DNA from: Cannabis sativa
Lineage: Eukaryota > Streptophyta > Magnoliopsida > Rosales > Cannabaceae
Assembly: GCF_029168945.1 (NCBI RefSeq)
Contig: NC_083602.1
Span: forward strand, 8,801,850-8,865,849
Reading direction: 5' to 3'
DNA: 64,000 nucleotides
A program made the position numbers and the translations under genes. The notes beneath the pieces were generated by a model. It ran no database searches. It saw only the letters and a list, made by a program, of their open reading frames with translations, and had not been told where the DNA came from. Below, piece by piece: positions 34,501 to 44,334 of the stretch (position 1 is its first letter; each line of letters starts with the position of its first letter).

Positions 34501-37500
34501 CGAAATTAAACTACAGTTTAATAACAGAAAATAACATGGTTCAATATAAATTCATACACAATTCAAAAATTATTAAACATATAGCAAGTCGGAATGACAA
34601 GTGAAAATACTAAAACATACAATCCTAAATAATTTCCAGGGTTTTCAACAAACAAATACAGTGTCCCGGTAGGCGAGAGTCAAAGTATCATTCATTGAAT
34701 AGAGTTGTCAGCTCATCTAAAATAGAAACTATTCTAGCAACCTTTTATTTGATCAAAATAAGAATCCAACGTTGTCCCGGTAGGCGAGAGTCAAGGTTAT
34801 TCTCATTTTATGAGCTTCCACCATTGTTTCATGTTTTATAAGTTTATCTCTAAGTAGTCACCGTAGGGGAGAGTCTAATAGAGACGAAAACTTACAAAAC
34901 ACTTATCAAATGAGATCTTACGGTGTTAAATGCGTTCAACGAATAACAATCCATAGGGGGACGAAGTCTAGCGTCTCGAGGTTATATTGAAAACATTTAA
35001 CTGTTGTAAGACCAACAATGGAGATCGAATATCTTAATAATAATAAAGCTCATTATTTAAAAAGAATTGTATTTTCCTGAATACTTATTTTAATCGATTT
35101 ATTTTAAATATATATTTATTTAATTAAAATTTCCAATTTAGAATGAAAAATTCTAAATATAAATTTTAATTTAATATTTATAAATTTTACTTAGATGGAT
35201 ATGAAAATAACATGAATTATTTCCATCTTAGTAATAATTTCCAATAAATATTTAGAAAAATATTCAATTTAAGTTGTTACAAAATTAATTTAAATTAATT
35301 TACAACTCAAATTTAATTTTCTATAAATATATATTGCATTTCGAAAAAATAAGTATTTAAGAATACAATTTTCGAAAATGCATGTTAAAATAAAAAATTA
35401 AATCCTGGAAAAATTATTCTAATTTAATGTTGGCCAAAAATTAATTAATAAAATTATTTTACAACAAAAAATATAATTTTCCTATTTAATTAAATATCTA
35501 AGAAAAATTTCAAATATTTAAGTATGATGATGAAAATCAACTTAAATATTAATTTTCTATTTACTTAAATACACTAGAAAAATACTTCAAGCAAAAAATA
35601 TCACCTATCTAGATTTTCCTTTGACTAATTAATTCAATTTCTAATAATATACTTTAATTCATTTATTTTAAATTAATCAATAAATGAAAAAATCATTGAT
35701 TTAAGTTGGTCCAAAAATTAATTAAAATAAATAATTAATTTACAACTTAATCTATTTTTCAAGATAAAATTCCAAATTCCAGCATTTAAGAAATGCAATT
35801 TCGAAATTTGATTAATAAAATAAAGAAAAAATATATTTTGAAAATTATTTAAATTTAAGTTGAGAAAATAAATTTCAACTAAAAATAATTTTCTATTTAA
35901 TTAAGTGTCATGAAAAAGAAATATTTAAGTATCATGATGAAAATCAACTTAGATATTTAATTTTCAAATTAATTAAATGTATTAAATTCAAGAAATAAAT
36001 AATTAAGTGTAGAGAAGGCTTAATTATTAATCTCTAGTTTAATACTAGGAAAAAATATACTTAAAATAAATTGTACCAAAATTAATTATTTAAATAATTA
36101 ATTTCACAATGTATAATATTTTCCTATTTAATAATAGAAATAATAAGTAGTCTAGAAATAACTATCTAGAAAATATCTTATTTGACTAAGTATCTTTTCC
36201 ACAAAATTTGAAAAAATATCTAATTTAAGTTATATTAGAAAAAATGTAGAACTTAAATATTTTTCAAATTTGAATTTAATTAAATATCAAAAATTAAGTT
36301 GTAACCACTTAATTTAAAAATATTCCATTTTAAGTTAATATTCGAAAAGATATTAACTTAAAAAAAATCTCTAAAATATTCCATTGTAAGTTAATATTCG
36401 AAAAGATATTAACTTAAAAAATATCTAAAGAATCTTAATAACCAATGCCTAAAATTCCTCAACTTAATTTTGAAATTTTAAATCCAAAAGATATTCAGAT
36501 TTAAGTTGGTTAGTTAGAGATAACTGAATATCAACTTAAATAGGAATATTTAATGAAAATTTTAAATTAAGCTACAGAAAGAATCTAGATGGTTATAATT
36601 CCATATTTAATTAAATACAAGAAGATACATATAGTTTAGCTTAGAATAAAAAATACTTTAAACTATATTTTTCTTAAATTAATTTCAAAATAAATGAAAT
36701 TAATTATGTTGCTAATCAATTTTATTAGGTTAAACTAGTGTAATTAACCTAGAACAGTTATTCAAATCAGGCAAATGGGCCTTCACAATTGGGGTGGTTC
36801 ATGTGAGGGGGTGCTGGGTTCAGTATGTCGTACCCACTACTATGGCTCCCAACTCTCACACAAGGCCCAAAAGAGAGGAATTTAACCTTAAAATGAACAA
36901 CTGTTATTAATTGAATAAGCCCAAAACTAAATGGGCCTACATAAAATCTATTAAGAACTATGATATTTTATTTAGCAACATTAACCTATATGCATCTATA
37001 ATGAAATTAAACACATAGGCTCACACAGTCACACTTTGGATGGGTCCTATAATTTTGCTAGGTCATACACAGATGAAAGAAGATTGTAAATATACCTGTT
37101 ACAAATTATTAACTTGACCAAGGGAGCCATGAGTTAAAATCAGATCATTGGATCTATCAACAAGTTAACCATGGCTATTTGCAATCAAGCAATAATAGGT
37201 TTTGAAAACTTACACATAAGCTAAAACACATACTCCTGCAACAAGGTTAGCTGGATAGTTGGATGTAGGATTTATTTAATTTTAAATTAAATATTTAATT
37301 TGTAATTAATTAAAAAAAATATTTTCGAAAATTTTAAAAAAAATTTAAAAAAAATTCGAAATTAAATTTAAAAATTTAAATTTAAAATTAAATCTACAAT
37401 TTTGAAAAATTAGGTTTCAACCAACCTAAATATCATTTCAAAATTTGTTAACTTACTTTTAAAAATTAAATGTTATTTTATAAATAAAAATTAAATAAAA

Positions 37501-38277
37501 AATTTAAAAAGATAAATGAATGTCTTTTTCAGATTTTAAATGTAATTTAAATAAATAAAATAACAAAATTTAAAAGTTAGCAAAATATCTTACATCTATT
37601 TAAAATTACATGATTATAGTTATCTTATTTTAAATTTAAATAAGGTCAAATTATTTTAAAAAAACATTTCATTTAAAAAATTTAAATCTGACCTTAAATT
37701 TAAAAATAAGATAAGATATAATCAAATTTAAAAATAAGATAGATAATTAAGCAAAAAAGATAGATATTTACTATTTTTAAATTCAAATTACACTAATATC
37801 ATGAATTAAATTTAAAAAATACTAAATAAATTAATTATGATAATTAGAATTGAATTAGGAATAGTAAATGTATAAATACAGAACTACACAAAAAATCGGA
37901 AGTTAATTCCATGAAAAAGCATGAAAAAACGAAGAAAAACGAAAAAATTGCAGCATACTGTCCATGGGCGCGCAAGGGCTGGCTTGGGCGTGAAACCTAG
38001 GTGCAGGTGGGATTCAGCTCAACCCCGATTTTTTTGAAACTTCAAAAAGTCATAACTAATTAAAATTAAATCGAAATTGAGTTCTGTAAAAAAATAACTT
38101 GCTTAATTTTTTCCATACTATCCAATAAAAATAATTCCAGAAATAGATATTCAATTATTTTTCACGAAAATTTACAAACATCAATCAATCATCAAATAAC
38201 ACTCAATACAACATGATACCATCCAAAACATCAAACAATCGTTTTAAAGTCCAAATTTCTTGCAAGCAAATCAATTA
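34501..38277 (-). other. Copia-4 long AT-rich leader (minus)
   Basis: The mirror image of the leader at 25062-28650, with the same landmarks in reverse order: CGGTAGGCGAGAGTC (34664, 34778), CGTCTCGAGG (34972), TGGGTTCAGTATGTCGTACC (36813), and a GC island (37945-38027). It extends about 150 bases further to the primer binding site, so this copy keeps the leader start lost from Copia-3. Confidence 0.75.
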
Positions 38278-38294
38278 CCATGGCTCTGAGGCCA
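38278..38294 (-). other. Copia-4 primer binding site
   Basis: The complement reads TGGCCTCAGAGCCATGG, identical to the site at 54557, two bases from the LTR edge at 38297. Confidence 0.75.
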
Positions 38295-38296
38295 GT

Positions 38297-38446
38297 CGTT
38301 GGAAATTATTTTACAAGGATCTTAGATCTACTCACAAGTATGTTGATTAACACCCTAAATATGAACTTTCTAAAACGATGAAATAAACACATATAAAGTT
38401 TAGTAAACCTTACATTGAGTGCAGCGGAATATAATGACTCCTTCCA
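38297..38446 (-). repeat. Copia-4 5' LTR remnant (last ~150 bp)
   Basis: CGTTGGAAATTATTTTACA onward is the complement of the LTR's terminal 150 bp, next to a primer binding site. It ends abruptly where a plus-oriented LTR end begins, creating an inverted repeat. Confidence 0.85.
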
Positions 38447-38581
38447 TTATATTCCGCTGCACCCTATGTAAGGTTTTCTTAAACCCTTATGTGTTTACTT
38501 CATTATTTTAGAAATTCATATTAGGATGTTAATGAAACATACTTGTTAGTAAATCTAGATCCTGGTAAAATATTTCCAACA
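38447..38581 (+). repeat. Copia LTR terminal fragment, plus orientation
   Basis: CATTATATTCCGCTGC to TATTTCCAACA is the last ~135 bp of a plus-oriented LTR. It carries several differences from its inverted neighbour (for example TTAGTAAATCTAG versus TGAGTAGATCTAAG), so it derives from a different, older copy. It closes the Copia cluster; Gypsy-B sequence resumes at 38582. Confidence 0.85.
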
Positions 38582-39434
38582 TACACATCCTAAGGGAACC
38601 GTCTTTCTTTTTCACAAATAGAACCGGAGCTCCTCAGGGCGATACACTGGGTCGGGTAAACCCAATATCAAGCATCCCTTGAAGCTATTACTTAAGCTCC
38701 TTGAGTTCTGTTGGAGCCATCCTGCACAGAGCTTTAGAAACAGGTTCGGCTCTAGGTGCCTAATCAATCACAAAGTATATTTCTCGTTGTGGCGGCAATC
38801 TCTACAACTCCTCGGGAAAAATATCGAGAAAGTCTTTAATAACTCTGACTACCTCAGGCCCAAATGTTTCGGGTCTGCTGGAGTCAATCACCACTGCTAA
38901 AAATCCTACACATCCATTGTGTAGTAGATCCCTAGCCCTTAATACTGAAATAACCAGGATATGAGACCCTTGAACCGATCTAACATAAACAAATGGATCT
39001 TCACCTTCTGGCTGAAAAGTCACCATTTTCCGCTTGCAGTCTATACTAGCCGAATACTTGGACAGAAAATCCATCCCACGTATGGTGTCAAATTCTGTTA
39101 ATTCCAGTTCTATAAGGTCAGCACTCAACTCCCTATCTTTCGATCTTAACCGGCATAAACCTAATATGCCTATTGGAGATAAGCAACTCCCCGCTAGGCA
39201 TTAAGGTTCCAAACCCTCTTTCCAGAAAATCACATAGCCTACCAAAAAGATCGATTACTCGTGTAGCCACATATTAGTGTGTAGCTCCCGAATCAAATAA
39301 CACAGTATAAAAGGAGTTGTTAACAGGAAGCTAACTTGTCATTACAGAAGGAGTGGCTGCAGCATTAGTTTGAGCATTAGCATACACCGAAGTAGGTACA
39401 ATTTTGCTTCCTGCTCTTGCTCTTCTTTCTCCGC
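38582..39434 (-). pseudogene. Gypsy-B protease and start of reverse transcriptase, decayed
   Basis: Minus strand. The aspartic protease motif LFDSGATH lies near 39290, followed by a stop. The frame 39128-38802 (108 residues) contains the protease C-terminal part [19 protein letters not shown] and the linker to RT (FLDIFPEEL). RT starts in the remaining 220 bases ([10 protein letters not shown]..., ending at [11 protein letters not shown]). The sequence then breaks into the Copia cluster. The RT catalytic region, RNase H and the start of integrase, about 1.4 kb by comparison with Gypsy-C, are missing; integrase resumes at 20047. Confidence 0.85.
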
Positions 39435-39995
39435 CTAAGGGCAATTTTTCTTAAAATGCCCAATCATGCCACATTGAAAGCATGCTTTTCGGTTGCATTC
39501 TCTGGGATGGTGTTTCATGCAACGTGGGCACTCGGGGTAAGAATAACCCTGGCTTCCACCTTTTCCTTGAAACCTTCGGAGCTGTTTGCTTCGTCTTAAA
39601 CCCACCACTGCTGACGTAGGTTTCCTCCTCTGCTCAACCACGGAGCCCCTACCACTTCCACCATAATCTGAAATAAGGCTAGTGGTATCCTGACCTTCTG
39701 TCATAACCTCTTGATGTCTTAGAATAAATTCTTTAGAGCTTCCAGTCCAAAGAGCATCCTTCATAACTGAATCTCCTTGAAGGACTGAAGGTTCACACAT
39801 CAAAATTTTTCCATATAATGATTCCACTTGGTTACCAGACATTCGAAGCTCTGCTGTTGATACCGAATCATGAATGACTGTCATATGAGGTAAATGTACT
39901 ACACGAGACCTTTGTTGTTTCAACCTTTGAATCTCCTCTTCATGTCGTTGGATCATAGCTTCCATTTTTGCGAACCTTTGCTCCAAATCCAACAT
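39435..39995 (-). CDS. Gypsy-B gag, internally deleted but open (186 residues)
   Basis: An open frame with Gypsy gag ends but a missing middle. Residues 1-30 form the coiled-coil block (LEQRFAKMEAMIQRHEEEIQRL). Residues 90-170 match the spacer before the knuckle ([27 protein letters not shown]). A CCHC zinc knuckle (CFQCGMIGHFKKNC) ends it. The retrotrans-gag capsid domain seen in Gypsy-C (about 120 residues) is largely absent. The first Met is internal; the natural gag start lay further upstream. This is most likely a remnant whose deletion kept the frame, although a truncated gag peptide cannot be excluded. Confidence 0.7.
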   Translation of the reverse strand: MLDLEQRFAKMEAMIQRHEEEIQRLKQQRSRVVHLPHMTVIHDSVSTAELRMSGNQVESLYGKILMCEPSVLQGDSVMKDALWTGSSKEFILRHQEVMTEGQDTTSLISDYGGSGRGSVVEQRRKPTSAVVGLRRSKQLRRFQGKGGSQGYSYPECPRCMKHHPRECNRKACFQCGMIGHFKKNCP

Positions 39996-40390
39996 AGCCT
40001 ATGACGGATAACAATCACTCCCATCAGAAGTCCTCTAAGGCTTTCACCTTGCTTATGGGGACAACTTAGACTCCATTCTCTTTAATCGTTACTAGCCCTG
40101 ACCACACTACTCTTACTCTCCATATTGCACCAGATGTCCATTCTATAGGACAAACCTGTCAATTAGTAAGCCAGTCTGGTCAGGCAACGACCCAATTGCA
40201 AACTTACTACCACACTTATGGATTTTAAGGCAATGCAAATAAGGTAAATAACCATAATCTAATATGCTTCCTAACATGTTTTAATATTCAAATAAATACT
40301 AAACAAGTACGGGCTTACTGAACAGTGAGCCGAGCTTTCTTTGATGAAGATTGTACATGTCTTGACGAGCTTCGGTAGACAAACCTGGCG
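39996..40390 (-). other. Gypsy-B leader between primer site and gag
   Basis: It contains the decayed gag N-terminus and the untranslated leader, and shares wording with the Gypsy-C leader (complement of CGAGCTTCGGTAGACAAACC near 40370). No reading frame is intact. Confidence 0.65.
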
Positions 40391-40402
40391 GCTCTGATAC
40401 CA
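40391..40402 (-). other. Gypsy-B primer binding site
   Basis: The complement reads TGGTATCAGAGC, exactly the plant initiator tRNA-Met type site, four bases inside the LTR edge. Confidence 0.9.
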
Positions 40403-40406
40403 AAAG

Positions 40407-42392
40407 TGTAACACCCTAATGCTAAGGCACGCTACAGTGATTTTTCAATTACAGTGCTATCGTTGATAATCAAAGAATTTACCTAAAAATCGTGTCAAAT
40501 TAAAACTTTTATATTAAATATTAAACTTTATAACTTTACAAAATCATTTATAAGTACCAAGATCCCGTTTTTAAACTTTTATACAAAATACTCAAAATAC
40601 ATCACCAGGTCGCACAGCGACTACAAAATATTAACCCCAGATGTCCCGAGACTGAACACTCCAGGTCGCATTGCCACGACATGTACAACCTCATCTCAGT
40701 CAGGCTCACTCCTGTTCAGCTATCGCCTTTCCTTTACCTACACATGGAAGCAGAAATGTGAGTCAACAAACTCAGTAAGAAAAGCATATACTATATCATA
40801 TAATACCAACTTGTATCTAGGCGCCCATACACCTATTTACAAGGCTTAACAGATGAGTAAGAACGTTCTACTTAGGATACAACCATGTACCACATGCACT
40901 CAGTATACCTCCGTACTAGTTTAGGTAGGGTATGGACCGTACCTTGAGTACTGTTAAGTGTTGTACCATAGACACCTTGTACCTTTTCGTACAAGTGCTG
41001 GTAGCACCACGATGTACTTTCAGCCATCATACACTTTACCAATGCACTCTGTACTGCAACCGTACAAGTGTTGGTAGTGTATGAATCACAACATATAAGT
41101 ATGCATATACACTAAACATATACATACATTCAGATATTCATATCACACATTATATACAGTTCTTACCTTGTTTCCGAATTCAAATGAGTTGGCTGACCTA
41201 AACGAAAAACCTTGTGCTGGATGGATGCCCTAAGCCACATTCACATAACTGGGTAAATAACTTTGAGTAAACCTTTCCCCAAAACCCTAAACTTATAATC
41301 AAGAGTAGTCTTAAAGACCAATAACCTAATACTGCACTAAACCCCGATAAAAATATGAAAACTAAGGTTCTGACCCTGCAAAAACTGACAGACCGAAATC
41401 CCAAAACCGGTAAACCGATTTTCCCTGCAGAAAAACCCCAAACTTTGAAACTTCCCCAATTCAACCCCAATTTCCAGCATACCTTCCAGAACACCTATGA
41501 TAATCTCAAAGAATAGATTCCAAGCAGTAACAACAAGTAAAATACTCAATTACTCAATATGCCATTAGAACTCAAACTTGCTCAACCTACGAATTAAGCT
41601 TGAAAAACAGTAAATTCAAACATAAAACATCATCATTAAACAACAGAAAACTAACAATCAACACCCTAATTCGTACAACCCCTGAAATCAGAAATTACCA
41701 ACCAAAACTCAACTAAAAACTTATAAACTCATCAGATAAACGTTTCTAGGGTTTACCTAACTTGCAAAAACCTTGAATCCTTGCTAAATCTCTAGAAAAA
41801 GGAAGCTTGGGCTAAGTTTTCCTTCTAGTTTGAGAGGGTCGAAGACAAAGAGAGAGAAAGAAATGATGTTTTCTCTAAATTGATTTTCTTTCTTTTCTTT
41901 TAATTCTTTAATCTTCAAAAAGGATAACTTACTAATTAAGGCTGAACTCAAAAGTGGCTAGGTGTCACCTAACTAATTAGCCACCTATTCTTAAATTAGG
42001 GAAATACCAAAAATGCCCTTTAGCCTCAAAAGTTAAACAATTATAAGCCTAGGGGTAAAATGGTCAAAAACCATAATCGCGCACAATCTTGGTATTTATT
42101 TTCTCCAAAATATATCCCACTAAGAAATAAGGTTCTAAATGTACCCATGTGATCAAACTAGCCAGCCATCGCGTTTTCCGTTGTCGCCGAGCAAAAATTA
42201 CAAAAATAAAATATTTCACATATAATTCAAATAATAAACTTAGAGTTTAATAAAATATCCATAATTGAGAAATTATAACTCTAATGCCCATTTCTAAAAA
42301 TGGGACCCACAAATAATTAAATTCATAAGTAATCATAAAATTACAAATATAATTTGCCTTTACTAATCCAAATTAAAAATGCGGTCATTACA
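40407..42392 (-). repeat. Gypsy-B 5' LTR, complete
   Basis: On the minus strand it runs from TGTAATGACCGCATTTTTAA (42392) to TTAGGGTGTTACA (40407), 1986 bp. It shares the family landmarks with Gypsy-C: the paired CCGG motifs (about 41385-41425), GAATTCGGAAACAAGGTAAGAA (41160-41180), the GGTAC repeat cluster (40880-41080) and the GCGACCTGG block (40610-40680). The beginning of the same LTR recurs at 18495-18880, which is the other end of the element. Confidence 0.9.
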
Positions 42393-43516
42393 AATAGCGC
42401 AGAACATATGATATATATATATATATGCGAATTATGTATGTATGATATATATGCATGCTTTTTATAGTTAGTACACTACCAACACTTGTACGGATGTGGT
42501 ACAGAGTGGATTGGTATAGTGTACAATATTTAAAGAGTACGTTACGGTGTTACTAGCATATGTACGGAAAAGTACAGGGTGTGTGTGGTACAACACTTAG
42601 AGGTACTCGGGGTACAAGATAATCTCTACCAACACTCGTACACTATTGGTACGTAGTGTATGTGATACAATGGTTGTACCCTAGTAAAGAACGTTATTAC
42701 TCATTTATTAAGCCTTATAAATAGGTGTATGGGCGCCTAGAGACAAGTCGATATTATATTATTTGTTATGTGCTTTTCTTATTGAGTATGTCGACTCACA
42801 ATTGTTATTTCCATTTGTAGGTTAAGGAAAGGCGAAGGCTGAATATGAGTAAACTTTGAGATACGGTGGTGTTTGTACATATCATGGTGGCGCGACCTGG
42901 AGTGTTCGGTCTCGAAACATTTGGGATTTTATTTGTAGTCGATGTGCGACCAGACTAAAAATATTTTGATAATGTTGTTAAAGTTTAAATACGAGATTCT
43001 GACTTTCGTAAATAAATGTATAAAAGTTTAGAGTAATTTGTATCATCAATACCTCATTTCAGTTGTAAATAAATACCTCAGCTTAATTTTTGGCAGTAAT
43101 AATACTTAAGTTCTATTACTAGAACTAAGTGGATACCTAACCATTAAATATTAAGCCATTAAATCCACGTGTTATTTTCTTATAGGTATATTTGAACTAA
43201 GTTTTTTTAAAATAATAAAAATTTAAGAACTTGGACCAATCAGGGATTGCCACGTGGCAATTTACTTAACCAGGTACCTATAGAAGTTCCAAAATTATAA
43301 CTTAGGTATTATTACTGCTAAAAATTAAACTTATGTATTTGTTAGAAACTGGAAGTTAAACTTAAGTATTTATGCCACAAATTACTCAAAAGTTTATATA
43401 GTTTAGCAATTAAATCTAATGTTTGACATGATTTTCAAGAAAAATCCTTTGATTAGTAAAGGTTGCAATGTAATTGAAAAAATTATTGTAGCATGCCTAA
43501 GTATTAAGGCGTTACA
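42393..43516 (+). repeat. Gypsy-type LTR, 3' part, interrupted by a MITE
   Basis: It starts mid-LTR at AATAGCGCAGAACATATG, matching Gypsy-A's LTR at about 16848, and runs to TATTAAGGCGTTACA. It contains the GGTAC repeat cluster and the GCGACCTGGAGTGTTCGGTCTCG block. It may be the 3' LTR of Gypsy-A, cut by the Gypsy-B insertion. The flanking bases after 43516 (TCTTG) do not repeat the bases before 12551 (GCTAA), so that pairing is not proven. Confidence 0.8.
43031..43387. mobile_element. MULE-type MITE with 9-bp target duplication
   Basis: A 357-bp insertion with a terminal inverted repeat of about 26 bp (left GAGTAATTTGTATCATCAAT; complement of the right end GAGTAATTTGTGGCATAAAT). It is flanked by AAAAGTTTA at 43022-43030 and 43388-43396. 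A 9-bp duplication is the hallmark of Mutator-like transposons. The related LTR at 17465-17500 lacks it and serves as the empty site. It has no coding capacity. Confidence 0.92.
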
Positions 43517-44266
43517 TCTTGCTTAGGTCCATTAGGTAAAATGTCTTTCGAGTTGAACTTTACCTTAGTGTAATTACCACTAAGTTTCATGAAATTTTGG
43601 TTGCCATAGCGTTTAACCACTATTCCTCTAGTAAAAATCAGTGATAACACACACACCCTTGCTAATGCTCATTTGAGACCGCATGTCTCACTCTTGCACT
43701 GTTAATGGCCATGTGCAAAATTCCAATTCATGGACTCTCTAGAGAATAATTCCCAATTCTCATACGAGGCGGCACGACCTCTAGTCCATATAGGTGGAGT
43801 TTTAGTGTCTCACCACTCTTTAGACACGTTTTCAGCTTAATTGAGTTTTCTTAAGATTAAGCTCCATTAAAAAAAAATCAGTTTTGACCCTCAAATTTTA
43901 CCACATGTACTCATTCATAGATGGGAAAATTGAGTACCACATTCACTCTATTGACTAATTAATTATTGCCTATTGAACTTAAGACTAGATATTTACTAGT
44001 TTTAAGATAGATTACCATCAATTAGCAAAACACTAAGGGATTTAGGTCCCATCCCTAAAAAATTCTTGCTTTAGTCTTTTACAGAGATTAAGCGATTTGC
44101 TATAACTTCTCACTATTAATTCCATGTGAATCATGCATGTCAAAATTTAGTGTTCACTTTTTGACCATTTTTCTCCTTAAGTACATAAGTTTTCAAAATT
44201 CAATCGTAAAAGATTAATTTTCAATAATTTTGATACCAAGCATATCAAAATTAAATACTAATTTAG
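43517..44266. other. 750 bp of uncharacterised spacer
   Basis: Moderately AT-rich sequence between a Gypsy LTR end and the Copia-2 LTR. I found no reading frame, terminal repeats or similarity to the other repeats of the window. It is probably the target DNA or an unrelated older repeat. Confidence 0.5.
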
Positions 44267-44334
44267 TGTCGGGTTTTGTGCCCTAAATAAAACTCATTAC
44301 AATCTGATTAGTTATCAATTTAAAAGATATGAAG

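Noticed and set aside
12551..43516. Gypsy-A 5' LTR and the 42393-43516 LTR as one intact element
   Set aside because: The bases flanking the two outer ends (GCTAA and TCTTG) do not match as a target duplication, so the pairing is left open.
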